Below are positions 32,967-41,196 of a stretch of 64,000 nt of DNA, piece after piece. This stretch comes from Rhodomicrobium lacus (GTDB taxonomy: Bacteria > Pseudomonadota > Alphaproteobacteria > Rhizobiales > Rhodomicrobiaceae). Numbering within the stretch: the first letter of the stretch is position 1; every line of letters starts with the position of its first letter. The notes under the pieces are model-generated. The model searched no databases. It was not told where the DNA came from and worked only from the letters and a program-made list of their open reading frames with translations. The stretch lies in NCBI RefSeq assembly GCF_003992725.1, contig NZ_RZNF01000002.1, positions 310,001-374,000 on the forward strand. Reading direction: 5' to 3'. The position numbers and the translations under genes were made by a program.

Positions 32967-34079
32967 TCATGCGGCCTCCCGCCGGAAACGGCCATAGGTC
33001 CAGTAAGCGGCGCAGGCACCTTCGGACGATACCATGCACGAGCCGACCGGGCTGTCGGGCGTGCAGCCCTTGCCGAACAGCTTGCAGTCGACCGGCTTCT
33101 TCGCGCCGCGCAGGATTTCCGCGCATTCGCAGGACTTTGCGTCCGGCGCGGAGCGCGTGACGATGGAAAAACGCTTCTCCGCGTCGAATGCGGCGTAAGC
33201 CTCGCGGATCGTCAGCGCGCTGTCGGGCACCGCGCCGAGCCCGCGCCACTCGAAGCTTTCGCGGCGCTCGAACACCTCGTCCACGATTGCGCGCGCCTTC
33301 AGGTTCCCCTCGCGCGTGACGACGCGAATATACTGGTTTTCGACCTCGGCGTGCCCCGCGTTCAGCTGACGGATCGCCATGAGCGCGGCCTGCATCACGT
33401 CGAGCGGCTCGAAGCCCGCGATCACGACGGGGCGGCGGAAGGTTTCGGTGAAATATTCATAAGGGCGGCTGCCGATCACCGAACTCACATGCGAGGGGCC
33501 GATGAAGGCGTCGACATCGACGGCGGCCGCGGTGAGCAAATGATTGAGCGCGGCGGGCGTCAGCACGTGATTGCAGAAGACGGAGAAGTTTTTCAGCCCC
33601 TCGGCCCTGGCGATGCGCAGCGCCACGGCGGTCGGCGGCGTGGTCGTCTCGAAGCCGATGGCGAAGAACAAGACCTCGCGGCCCGGATTGTCGCGCGCGA
33701 TGCGAAGCGCGTCGTCGACCGAGTAGACCATGCGCACATCCGCGCCTTCCGCCTTCGCCTTGAGCAGGCTCCGCCGCTTCGACGCGGGCACGCGCAGCAT
33801 GTCGCCATAGGAACAGAGGATGACGCCATGCTCTTCGGCCAGTTCCAGCGCATTGTCGATGCGCCCGATGGGGAGCACGCAGACGGGGCAGCCGGGGCCG
33901 TGCACGAAGCCGACATTTTCCGGCATCAGATCTTGCACGCCGTAACGAAAGATCGCGTGCGTATGGCCGCCGCAGAATTCCATGATGGAATAGCGCCGCG
34001 CCGGGTTCGCCTCGCGCGCGATTGCGGCGGCGAGACCCTTCGCCAGCGCTTCGTCGCGGAACTCGTCGACAAACTTCAT
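32967..34079 (-). CDS. hypD: Hydrogenase maturation protein HypD
   Basis: Fe-S scaffold that, with HypC, assembles the Fe(CN)2CO unit. The 370-aa protein has the invariant MEFCGGHTHAIFRYG, GPGCPVCVLP, the SYGDMLRVP region, the GFETTTPPTA motif, and the C-terminal cluster-binding cysteines (SCECAEILRG, CKLFGKGCTP, GSCMVSSEGACAAYW). It overlaps hypC by 4 bases (ATGA), which fits a 1:1 complex. Confidence 0.97.
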   Translation of the reverse strand: MKFVDEFRDEALAKGLAAAIAREANPARRYSIMEFCGGHTHAIFRYGVQDLMPENVGFVHGPGCPVCVLPIGRIDNALELAEEHGVILCSYGDMLRVPASKRRSLLKAKAEGADVRMVYSVDDALRIARDNPGREVLFFAIGFETTTPPTAVALRIARAEGLKNFSVFCNHVLTPAALNHLLTAAAVDVDAFIGPSHVSSVIGSRPYEYFTETFRRPVVIAGFEPLDVMQAALMAIRQLNAGHAEVENQYIRVVTREGNLKARAIVDEVFERRESFEWRGLGAVPDSALTIREAYAAFDAEKRFSIVTRSAPDAKSCECAEILRGAKKPVDCKLFGKGCTPDSPVGSCMVSSEGACAAYWTYGRFRREAA

Positions 34080-34330
34080 CGCGCGGCCTCCCCGAATTCG
34101 GCGATTTCCGCGTCGAGGCCGGCTTCGCGCATCATGGCGATCGTGCGCGCGGCTTCGTCCGGCGAAACCTTGTGCAGCGCGTAGCCGACATGGACGAGCA
34201 CGAACTCGCCCGGCTTCGCGTTCTCGATCAGCGCGATGGAGATTTCCTTGCGTACGGGGCCGAGCGCGACGACGGCGGTTTCGGCGGCATCATTCACGGA
34301 CACGATTTCGGCGGGGATGGCGAGGCACAC
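34076..34330 (-). CDS. hypC: Hydrogenase maturation chaperone HypC
   Basis: An 84-aa chaperone that binds HypD and the immature large subunit. The N-terminal MCLAIPAEIV supplies the essential Cys2, and VHVGYALHKVSPDEA is the conserved middle. A paralogue, HupF, is encoded upstream in the same operon. It lies 4 bases downstream of the hypB stop. Confidence 0.96.
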   Translation of the reverse strand: MCLAIPAEIVSVNDAAETAVVALGPVRKEISIALIENAKPGEFVLVHVGYALHKVSPDEAARTIAMMREAGLDAEIAEFGEAAR

Positions 34331-34334
34331 CGGA

Positions 34335-35390
34335 TTACGCCCCCGGCGCTTCGAGGCCGGTCAGCGCGAGCGTGCGCTGCGCGCGCAGCCACCCCGCCCA
34401 GGCGTCCATGCCTTCGCCTGTCTTTGCCGAAACACGCAGGATCCTGATGCGCGGATTGATGGCGCGCGCGTTGGCGGCCAGCGCGTCGGCGTCGAAATCG
34501 AGATGGGGAAGCAGGTCGACCTTGGTGATGAGCATCAGATGCGACGTGCGGAACATATCGGGATATTTCAGCGGCTTGTCCTCGCCCTCGGTAACGGAGC
34601 AGAGCACGACGCGCGCTTCCTCGCCCAGGTCGAACATCGCGGGACAGACGAGATTGCCGACATTCTCGATGAACAGCACTGCGCCTTTAGCAAGCGCCAC
34701 GTTCTCGGCGGCGTGGCCCGTCATGTGCGCGTCGAGATGGCAGCCCTTGCCGGTGTTGATCTGGATCGCGGGCGCGCCTGTCGCGCGGATGCGCTCGGCG
34801 TCGTTCGTCGTCTGCTGGTCGCCTTCGATGACCGCAACAGGGACATCCGCCTTGAGCCGTTCGATGGTTGCGACGAGAAGCGTCGTCTTGCCGGAACCGG
34901 GCGACGAGACGAGGTTCAGCGCAAGGACGCCGTCGCGGGCGAAACGGGCGCGGTTTTCCCGCGCGAACGCGTCGTTCTTCGACAGCACGTCCTGCTCGAT
35001 CTTCACCACGCGCGCCTTGTGGTCATGCTCGTGAGAGTGCGAATGCCCGTGTTCATGACGATGATCATCGCCGCCATGGCTGTGGGCGTGGCTGTGGTGG
35101 TGGCCGTGTCCATGGTCGTGGTGATCGCCATCGCCATGCTCTTCACCCTCGCCGTGCTGGTGATCGTGGGAATGATGATGCGTATGCGGGTGAGAATGCG
35201 TCACCCCGTCTTCATGGGTGTGTTCGTGGGCATGGTCATGGGCGTGGTCGTGGTGGTGAGGACCGTCATGATCGTGATCATGCGCGTGATCGTGGCCCCG
35301 CGCGTCGCCGTGTCGTCCACCGTGCGCCGCGTTTACGGACGCCGCTTCGATCTTCGTTTCGCCGTCTCCGCATCCGCACGTCCCACACAT
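34335..35390 (-). CDS. hypB: Nickel-insertion GTPase HypB with very long His-rich region
   Basis: GTPase that delivers nickel to the hydrogenase precursor with HypA. This 351-aa form starts MCGTCGC (the high-affinity CxxCxC nickel site). Residues 22-125 then contain about 44 histidines in 104 positions, mostly as HD/HS/HG repeats. The SIMIBI GTPase domain follows ([15 protein letters not shown]-loop, [26 protein letters not shown]). The His region should store nickel, as in rhizobial HypB, and is unusually long. It is coupled to hypA by a one-base overlap. Confidence 0.96.
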   Translation of the reverse strand: MCGTCGCGDGETKIEAASVNAAHGGRHGDARGHDHAHDHDHDGPHHHDHAHDHAHEHTHEDGVTHSHPHTHHHSHDHQHGEGEEHGDGDHHDHGHGHHHSHAHSHGGDDHRHEHGHSHSHEHDHKARVVKIEQDVLSKNDAFARENRARFARDGVLALNLVSSPGSGKTTLLVATIERLKADVPVAVIEGDQQTTNDAERIRATGAPAIQINTGKGCHLDAHMTGHAAENVALAKGAVLFIENVGNLVCPAMFDLGEEARVVLCSVTEGEDKPLKYPDMFRTSHLMLITKVDLLPHLDFDADALAANARAINPRIRILRVSAKTGEGMDAWAGWLRAQRTLALTGLEAPGA

Positions 35391-35731
35391 CAGTCGACCT
35401 CCAGCTCTCTTATTCTTAGTTCGTCGCCGCCCGTGATCTGCACCTGATAGCTGCCGCAATTCGGGCAGGCTCCGCTACGCTCCTTTATGATGACGCTTTC
35501 GCCGCAGGCGAAACACCACGCCGCCGCTGTCGTTTCCACGATATCGAGCGTGGCGTTTTCAGCGATGGTGCCGCGCGTTGCGGCGTCGAAGCAGAAACGC
35601 AGCGCCTGCGGTTCGACGGTGGCGAGCGGCCCGACTTCCAACCGCACGACGCGGACGCGGGAATAATGCTGCGCCGCGGCCTGCTCTTCGAGAATACGCA
35701 CCACTCCTTGCGCCAACGCCATCTCGTGCAT
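35390..35731 (-). CDS. hypA: Nickel metallochaperone HypA
   Basis: A 113-aa protein that hands nickel to HypB and the large subunit. The start MHEMAL gives the Ni-binding His2. The zinc site is CFACG plus CPNCGS near the C terminus. Its ATG overlaps the hupK stop by one base and its own stop overlaps the hypB start by one base. Confidence 0.96.
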   Translation of the reverse strand: MHEMALAQGVVRILEEQAAAQHYSRVRVVRLEVGPLATVEPQALRFCFDAATRGTIAENATLDIVETTAAAWCFACGESVIIKERSGACPNCGSYQVQITGGDELRIRELEVD

Positions 35732-36915
35732 CAGTGCACTCTCACTTCATAGCCCACGCAAGGGTCGACGGCGGTCACAAAAAGGCGAGCGATTCTAGCG
35801 ACATCGTGAGCGTCGCCGCGCGCGATGCGGGCAAGGCCCCGCGCCGCGGCGCCCTCGGGGTGGAAGTTCCATTCGGTGGGCGCAAGAATACGGTAGCGGG
35901 AAACCTTGCCGCCGGCGAGTTCCACGGCATGCACGAGGCGGCCGCGCGCGGCTTCGACCTGCGACAGGCCGACGCCGGGCATCGCTTCGCTTCGCGAGGG
36001 CTCCGCGATCTCGGAGCCGTTGAGCCTCGCCACCGTCTCGCGCAGACGCTTCGGCACGTTCGCGAGTTCGACGAGGCACGCCGCGAGCCGTGCGCCAAGG
36101 CCGAAGCCTTCGCCCGTTTCCAGCGCGCGGATCAGCGGATGATCGATGGAGCGGGCAAGCGGCGATGTCTCGCGCGGCACGCCTTCCCAGTCCGGCGCGG
36201 CGACGAAGTGGGCTCGGCCGTCGTCGAAAAGCCTTGCGGCGAGGCGGTCGCGGTCGAAAGCGGGGAGGGGCGAGACCGGCGCCGCACCTGCGTCGAGCAA
36301 GCCATCGGTCGCGATCTGATCGAACAGGCGCTGGGCGATGGTATGTCGAGGCGCGGCCCAATTGATGAGATCGTCCTTCGTATCTCGCGCACGCCAGATC
36401 CGCAGCGGCTCGGAGAAAATGGCGCGTTCGAGGAGCGCTTCGCAGGCCGCTATGTCATTCTCGACGGCGTCGCTCTCGTAGACGAACGTTCCGCCGAAGC
36501 GGAGCGCCGCGCGCGCCTCGTCGAGATGGCGCGCGAGGTCGCGTTCCGCCTGCATGGCGGCGCGAAGCTCGGTGGCGGGGGGAGGCTGCGGAGCATCCAG
36601 GAACTGCGACCAGTCCATGAGGATGCGAAGCGTATGCTCGCGCGCGGCTTCGGCAAGCACACGCATCTCGCGCACGCGGCTTGTGGTCGGCGGCACCGCG
36701 ATCCCGCGTGCTTCCTCAAGGGCCTTTGCGGCGGCGACGGACTGCGCCGCCTTGCACGTCGCGTACAGAAGCGCGACCGTCTGCGCGATTTCGCTCGGGC
36801 TGTGGCCTGTGAACTGGCGTGTGATGGAAAGCGGGCGACTGGACTCGATGCGCACGCAGTGACCGAGCGGCGCGCGGGGATAGATGTCGATTTCGATCCG
36901 GCCTTCGGCCGTCAT
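35731..36915 (-). CDS. hupK: Hydrogenase assembly scaffold HupK
   Basis: A 394-aa protein distantly derived from a [NiFe]-hydrogenase large subunit. Residues ATCKAAQSVAAAKALEEARG align with the CGICSVSQSIAAAAAL segment of HupV but lack the first Cys. The C terminus AVDPCVGYEVRVH keeps DPC and the last His but has lost the second Cys. HupK/HoxV is thought to carry the Fe(CN)2CO unit for the large subunit. It overlaps hupJ by 4 bases and hypA by 1. Confidence 0.9.
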   Translation of the reverse strand: MTAEGRIEIDIYPRAPLGHCVRIESSRPLSITRQFTGHSPSEIAQTVALLYATCKAAQSVAAAKALEEARGIAVPPTTSRVREMRVLAEAAREHTLRILMDWSQFLDAPQPPPATELRAAMQAERDLARHLDEARAALRFGGTFVYESDAVENDIAACEALLERAIFSEPLRIWRARDTKDDLINWAAPRHTIAQRLFDQIATDGLLDAGAAPVSPLPAFDRDRLAARLFDDGRAHFVAAPDWEGVPRETSPLARSIDHPLIRALETGEGFGLGARLAACLVELANVPKRLRETVARLNGSEIAEPSRSEAMPGVGLSQVEAARGRLVHAVELAGGKVSRYRILAPTEWNFHPEGAAARGLARIARGDAHDVARIARLFVTAVDPCVGYEVRVH

Positions 36916-37460
36916 GCCGCGTCTCCTTTCGTAGAGCCCTCGCTTGAACGGTCGCCGTTCTCCGATGAGCGGCCGAAAATGAGACCGCGCCGCGAAAGCT
37001 GCGGCTTGCGGCGTGCCGCTTCCGCGTCGGGATGATGTCCGCTGTCGAGCAGCGCAGTCAGCGCCGCTTCGGCGGCGATCAGCGCGGCCTTCTGGTCTTC
37101 GAACTGCGTGACAGGCGAGAACAGCGAGCACATGCGATAGGGGCCAAGTCCTGCCTCGCCGCCCGCGATGAACTCGAACGTGCCAGCCGGCAGCGCGTGG
37201 GATATTTTCGCGCCGCTCGGCGCCTCGGCCCAGCTTTTGGCGTCATCGGCGGTCTTCGGCAGCAGCATGGCGTTGATGAACCAGGGTGTGACAAGCACCG
37301 CGAGCCACAGGCCGCCCACCTCGCGCGGGCCGACCGCGGCGACGGCCAGCCGCGGGTTCAACAGCGGCACGTCCGCCATGCGCGTGGCATGAATGCGCGA
37401 GAAGACGGTTTCGAGACGCCGCGCAATCTCCGTCGCCTCGACCGCATGCGCCTCACTCAT
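36912..37460 (-). CDS. hupJ: HybE-like hydrogenase assembly chaperone HupJ
   Basis: A 182-aa protein with the HybE/HupJ fold: VPLLNPRLAVAAVGPREVGGLWLAVLVTPWFINAMLLP, then GTFEFIAGGEAGLGPYRMCSLFSPV. It is followed by a polar tail (about 145-182) that is probably disordered. It is likely to interact with the hydrogenase subunits during assembly. The start at 37460 overlaps the rubredoxin gene by 8 bases. Confidence 0.9.
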   Translation of the reverse strand: MSEAHAVEATEIARRLETVFSRIHATRMADVPLLNPRLAVAAVGPREVGGLWLAVLVTPWFINAMLLPKTADDAKSWAEAPSGAKISHALPAGTFEFIAGGEAGLGPYRMCSLFSPVTQFEDQKAALIAAEAALTALLDSGHHPDAEAARRKPQLSRRGLIFGRSSENGDRSSEGSTKGDAA

Positions 37461-37683
37461 CGCCCGCTCCCAGCAGCAAGAACTTCTCCTTCGGCGCGTC
37501 GCAGACCGGGCAGGACCACTGCGCGGGCAGCGCGGCGAACGGCGTGCCGGGCGGGATCTGCCATTCCTCGCAGCCTTCGGCGGGGTCGTAGACGTGCCAG
37601 CAAATGCCGCATTCAAGCCGGGCGTCATCGCCGAGCTTCGTCACATCGCCGCCGAAAGAGCCTGCGAAGAAGTGATCCTTCAC
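37453..37683 (-). CDS. hupI: Rubredoxin HupI
   Basis: A 76-aa rubredoxin with the two iron-binding loops ECGICWHVYDP and SCPVCDAPKEKF around one mononuclear Fe. It starts at a GTG that overlaps the hupH stop by 4 bases. Rubredoxins in hup operons are proposed to protect or assist HupS maturation when O2 is present. Confidence 0.93.
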   Translation of the reverse strand: MKDHFFAGSFGGDVTKLGDDARLECGICWHVYDPAEGCEEWQIPPGTPFAALPAQWSCPVCDAPKEKFLLLGAGDE

Positions 37684-38522
37684 CGGTAAACCCCCAGAAT
37701 TTCCGCGAGACGGTCCGCACTGTCTTCGAGATCCTCGCGCGCGGCGCAAGCTACATCGGGCACGCGGCAGACCTCGATGGTGTTGAGGATCAGGATTTCG
37801 CGCGAATTGAAGTAGCGCACCCACCATGCGTTCCTGACGCCGGTGGACGAGATGCGGCAGTTGCCATAGCCGCGCGACAGGATTGTAACCGCGCCCTGCC
37901 CGAGCCGGGCGTCGAGATAGGCGAGATCGCCGTCGCTGACCGGCAGCAGCGAAAGGTTGATGGCGTGGGTCGGTGTGCCGGGAGCGAAGGCCGCGAGCTT
38001 GTCGACGAGTTCGGCGGCGATCGCGGGCGCGTTCATGAGGTCGTCTTCGGCGACCGTCTCGATTGCGTGCAGGCTCGCTGCGCCGCCATCCTGCGCGGCG
38101 GCAAGAACCGACAGCGGGAATTCGCCCACCTCGATGGCGTCGGCGATCAGCGCGCCATCGTTGCCGACGACATGGATGCGCCAGACGCCCGCCAGCACCG
38201 ATTCCTGCGCCTGTACATGCGCGCCTGCCACAATGCTCACCTCGCCTTCGCCGAGCATCTGATCGACAAAAGCGCGGTTTCCGGCGTCGAGGTCGAGAAG
38301 GTCGATGGTGATCGACGTGCCGGGAGCAGGCGCGGCCCGAAGCGCTGCGAGCGCCTCGTCGAGTTTTTCGAGCGCGGGCGCGTGGGCGGCCGCCACATCC
38401 GGCTCAGGAATCTGCGGCATGGAGAAGGTTGCCATGCCCTTCGGCAGTTCCATGAAGGCGAGTTCTCCGTCCTCGTCGTCGGGCTGGCTGCCGGGGCCGG
38501 CGAGCGGGCGCGTGATGCTCAT
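37680..38522 (-). CDS. hupH: Hydrogenase expression protein HupH (HyaF type)
   Basis: A 280-aa protein of the HyaF/HupH family. It has a variable acidic N terminus, then ILVWRIHVV-type strands (VLAGVWRIHVVGNDGALIADAIEVGEFP) and the conserved C-terminal segment GYGNCRISSTGVRNAWWVRYFNS. It is needed for assembly of the small subunit or for O2 protection in related systems. The start at 38522 is 4 bases inside the hupG 3' end. Confidence 0.9.
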   Translation of the reverse strand: MSITRPLAGPGSQPDDEDGELAFMELPKGMATFSMPQIPEPDVAAAHAPALEKLDEALAALRAAPAPGTSITIDLLDLDAGNRAFVDQMLGEGEVSIVAGAHVQAQESVLAGVWRIHVVGNDGALIADAIEVGEFPLSVLAAAQDGGAASLHAIETVAEDDLMNAPAIAAELVDKLAAFAPGTPTHAINLSLLPVSDGDLAYLDARLGQGAVTILSRGYGNCRISSTGVRNAWWVRYFNSREILILNTIEVCRVPDVACAAREDLEDSADRLAEILGVYR

Positions 38523-38971
38523 TCGGAATGGTCCTCCGCGAGGGGCGCGCTGCCGTTCGCGGCAGGCACGCAATGGTCCGGGAATTTGTAAGGCGGCGGG
38601 GCGGACGGGTCGCTCGCGAGAATCGCGCGAATCTCGGCGATGTAGTCGGGCCAGTTCAGAACGCGCGTGATGGCGCCGAGATAACCGTCGCCGCGCAGGA
38701 AGACGAGGGCAGGGAACGCATTGAAGCGAAACCGAAGTTGCAGCGCGCGTTCAGCCGATTTCTCCACGAGCGCGGGGGCGACATGGGGAAAGCTCTTCAG
38801 AAGTTCCGGGAGAATGACGGCAACATCGGCGCTTTCGACAAGCCGGTCGGTGTCGCCCGGAAAGAACAGCACGCTGTCGGCATGAACGGCGAGAAACGCG
38901 TCGAGCGTGACTTCGGTGACGGTGGCGAAGCCGTGGCGGGCGGGAAGCGCTTCGATGAGGGGCGAAGTCAT
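38519..38971 (-). CDS. hupG: Thioredoxin-fold hydrogenase chaperone HupG (HyaE type)
   Basis: A 150-aa thioredoxin-like protein without the redox CxxC; the equivalent loop reads FFPGDTDR. The cis-Pro region RFNAFPALVFLRGDGYLG is intact. HyaE/HupG proteins bind the Tat signal of the small subunit and keep it from export until cofactors are in place. It overlaps hupF by one base. Confidence 0.9.
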   Translation of the reverse strand: MTSPLIEALPARHGFATVTEVTLDAFLAVHADSVLFFPGDTDRLVESADVAVILPELLKSFPHVAPALVEKSAERALQLRFRFNAFPALVFLRGDGYLGAITRVLNWPDYIAEIRAILASDPSAPPPYKFPDHCVPAANGSAPLAEDHSE

Positions 38972-39300
38972 CAGGCGGCGTCCTCCGGCCCGGGTTTGCG
39001 AAGGTGCTCGGGAAGCTGCGGCTCCCGCCCGATGAGGTCGGCGAACAGGTGATCGATGGAGGTTTCGCCCTGCATGACGAGAGCCAGCGCTTTCAGCGCG
39101 TCTGCTGTCTGGCGGGCATGCTCTTCGCTGATGACCTCGCGCGCGGCGTCGAGGAAAGTCAGCACCCATGTGTCTTCGGGCTGTTCGCCCACGAGGATCA
39201 TGTCGATCTCGCGAAGCTCGGCGCCCCCGTTACCCTCGGCGCGGCAGAGCGCGAAGCGGCCTTTCGGCTGGACGACCTGCATGGGAATGCCGACGCACAT
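38971..39300 (-). CDS. hupF: HypC-like chaperone HupF
   Basis: A 109-aa HypC paralogue starting MCVGIPMQVV with the essential Cys2. It has a longer C-terminal helix than HypC (QTADALKALALVMQGET). HupF stabilises the large subunit HupL, notably under oxygen, in rhizobia. It is coupled to hupD and hupG by one-base overlaps. Confidence 0.94.
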   Translation of the reverse strand: MCVGIPMQVVQPKGRFALCRAEGNGGAELREIDMILVGEQPEDTWVLTFLDAAREVISEEHARQTADALKALALVMQGETSIDHLFADLIGREPQLPEHLRKPGPEDAA

Positions 39301-39947
39301 CAGAGCTGGCCCTTTCGGTCGGCCGCGACCTTTGCGGCTGCCATGGCAAGCACGCGGTCGTCTCCTACGCGGCAGGCGTCGTCCTCGCCGGGGCGTTCCT
39401 CTTCGTAGCGGGACAGCAGCATGCGTTCGCAGGCAATGGTATCGGTTTCGCGCAATGGCGTTTCGCGGCGCTGCGCCTCGATGCCGAAGCGCGCGAGATA
39501 AGCGAGTGCGTGATCGATTGCCGCCGGGATCTGTGCCTTCACCTCTTCGCGCAGGCTGCCGCCGTAGTCTTCCAGTTCCACGGGCTGGACCCCGATCAGA
39601 AACAAGTGCTTCGGCAGCTTGCCCAGAAGGTCGGCGGTGGCGAGCACTTCCTGAAAACCCGTCTGGTGGAGGCTCATTTTCTTGGCCCCGAGAAATTGCG
39701 GGACGTCGTCGTTTTCCGCGAGTTTCAGCGTGGCGGGCGGCAGGCCGTAATCCACCGCGTCGAACACGACGAGAATATCGGTGCTGGTGATGTGATCGAG
39801 GAGATAAAGCCCTTGCGTGCCGCCATCGAGGAGCCGGACGTCGTCCGGGAACGCGTATTCGCGGTTCAGCGCTTCGACCGCGCGAACCCCGAAACCTTCA
39901 TCGGCCCACAAGAGGTTGCCGATGCCGAGAACCAGCACCCTTGCCAT
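39300..39947 (-). CDS. hupD: Hydrogenase maturation protease HupD
   Basis: A 215-aa endopeptidase that removes the C-terminal 15 residues of HupL after nickel insertion. Nickel-probing residues are visible in GIGNLLWADEGFGVR (Glu), LLDGGTQGLYLL (Asp) and the HQTGFQEVL region (His). The start at 39947 has a strong AAGGAG ribosome site. It is the first gene of a second operon, with a sigma-54-type promoter about 50 bases upstream. Confidence 0.95.
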   Translation of the reverse strand: MARVLVLGIGNLLWADEGFGVRAVEALNREYAFPDDVRLLDGGTQGLYLLDHITSTDILVVFDAVDYGLPPATLKLAENDDVPQFLGAKKMSLHQTGFQEVLATADLLGKLPKHLFLIGVQPVELEDYGGSLREEVKAQIPAAIDHALAYLARFGIEAQRRETPLRETDTIACERMLLSRYEEERPGEDDACRVGDDRVLAMAAAKVAADRKGQL

Positions 39948-39994
39948 GTTGCTCCTTAGATTTATCCTCGTTCTTAGCGGATGAGGGGTGCGCC

Positions 39995-40010
39995 AGCAAG
40001 CTTCAGGCCA
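39995..40010 (-). promoter_or_regulatory. Putative sigma-54 promoter of the hupD operon
   Basis: Minus-strand TGGCCTGAAGCTTGCT has GG and GC exactly 10 bases apart and differs from consensus TGGCACG-N4-TTGCT at two positions. It would give a start near 39984, about 36 bases before the hupD ATG. The inverted repeat at 40039-40062, centred near -66, is a candidate activator site. Confidence 0.6.
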
Positions 40011-40200
40011 AATTGCCGCGCTGCTGCGGCGTTTTATACTCTTTGCGGACGGAAACAAAGAGCGGTCCGCTCCCAGCGGCGAAAGTCGTTCTGTGAAAAT
40101 ACAGTAAAGTCAATGGATTAGGATCGAACTCCGCACGGAGTGGCCAGTTCACATGTTCGGGACGGCTCTCATGCGCCCGTCGCATTTCATGAAAAGATAC

Positions 40201-40238
40201 GCCTGTTTTTCTGCTTCCGGGGTGAAGTGGAAACAGGG
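40201..40238. repeat. Degenerate intergenic palindrome (copy C)
   Basis: GCCTGTTT and AAACAGGGC arms face each other across about 22 bases. The GAAACAGGGCTTCCAC wording resembles that of copy A (4102-4148). Weakly supported as a member of the same repeat family. Confidence 0.3.
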
Positions 40239-40305
40239 CTTCCACAATATCCCGGTGCCGGTCGCATTCTTTGCGCGACAAAAGTATGAAATGGAACGCG
40301 CCCGC

Positions 40306-40332
40306 AAAAAAAAGCGCGGGACAAGCCCGCGC
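40306..40332 (-). terminator. Intrinsic terminator after hupC
   Basis: On the minus strand, GCGCGGG and CCCGCGC form a perfect 7-bp GC stem followed directly by eight T. It ends hupSLC transcription about 27 bases past the hupC stop and separates the structural genes from the maturation genes. Confidence 0.88.
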
Positions 40333-40358
40333 CAGTTTCACTCAGGTCCTTGAAAAGG

Positions 40359-41126
40359 TCAGGCGCGGTCCATGTCCTCCGGCTTGCCGGGCGATTTGAA
40401 GGTCCGGTAGCCCGAGACGATGGTGCTGAAGATACTCTGATGGCCGAGCAGCTCGTCGCGCACCGCGCCGTAGACGTGGATCATCACGAAGATGAGGATC
40501 GACCACGCCGCGAGATGGTGGAAGGTGTGGAGGTTCTGGCTGTTTCCGAAAATCGGAACGATCCAGCTCGTGAACAGCGTGTACTGCCACGATCCCATGC
40601 CCGTGCCTTCACCGTAGAGCGCAAGCCCCGTAAAGATCATGAAGGTGATGCCCCACAGGAACATGAAGTGCATCGTCAGCGCGGCGAGCGGATTGTGGCA
40701 GACATATTTGCGGCCTTCGTTTTCAAGGAAGCCGTAACGCTTGATCTCGTTCCACGTATTGTTCCAGAACTTCGCGCTGTTGAGCGGGATGATGAAGATT
40801 TCCCGCGCGTGCTTGTTGCCGACGAAGGCCCAGTAGGTGCGGGCGGCCATTCCGATGATGAGGATGTACCCGGCGGCGAAATGCGTGAAGCGGATATAGC
40901 CCATCAGGAAGTGATCGCTCGCCTCGCCTGAAAGGGTCGGCGGCGGGCTGCCGATGAAGTAGCCGGAGATGAGCAGCGCCGCGATGGCGAAGGCGTTCAC
41001 GAAGTGCCAGATGCGGACCGGAAATTCGTAAACATAGATCGCGGGCTGAAACCCGTTTCCGTTCCCGTCCCCGTTGGGTTTCGGCGCCTGCGGTGGCGGC
41101 GGATCGAAGTCGGTGGCGATGACCAT
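40359..41126 (-). CDS. hupC: Hydrogenase b-type cytochrome subunit HupC
   Basis: A 255-aa membrane anchor that passes electrons from HupS to the quinone pool. Four hydrophobic spans are visible, with histidines for heme b in RIWHFVNAFAIAALLISGYF, YIRFTHFAAGYILI, and the pair HTFHHLAAWSILIFVMIHVYGA. A Gly/Asn/Pro-rich N-terminal tail precedes the first span. It ends the hupSLC operon before the terminator. Confidence 0.96.
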   Translation of the reverse strand: MVIATDFDPPPPQAPKPNGDGNGNGFQPAIYVYEFPVRIWHFVNAFAIAALLISGYFIGSPPPTLSGEASDHFLMGYIRFTHFAAGYILIIGMAARTYWAFVGNKHAREIFIIPLNSAKFWNNTWNEIKRYGFLENEGRKYVCHNPLAALTMHFMFLWGITFMIFTGLALYGEGTGMGSWQYTLFTSWIVPIFGNSQNLHTFHHLAAWSILIFVMIHVYGAVRDELLGHQSIFSTIVSGYRTFKSPGKPEDMDRA

Positions 41127-41196
41127 GGCTTGCTCCTACATCACGGAGAGGGCGAGGGGGAGAACGATGGAACCCTTTTTCATTCGGATCTCTCCC

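Larger units (their letters stand above)
39948..40358. other. Regulatory gap between hupC and hupD
   Basis: 411 bases without a gene inside the otherwise tightly packed hydrogenase locus. From the hupC side it holds an intrinsic terminator (40306-40332), a palindrome related to the dispersed repeats (about 40201-40250), an inverted repeat CTCTTTG/CAAAGAG (40039-40062) and a sigma-54-type promoter (39995-40010). Confidence 0.65.

Noticed and set aside
35100-35330. Repeat-like tract that could be mistaken for a CRISPR or tandem repeat
   Set aside because: It is the coding repeat for the HypB His-rich region; units are irregular and in frame, with no spacer structure.
34236-35447. A plus-strand open frame opposite hypB with a hydrophobic Val/Met-rich stretch
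   Set aside because: The stretch is simply the complement of the CAC/CAT histidine repeat of hypB, not a membrane protein.
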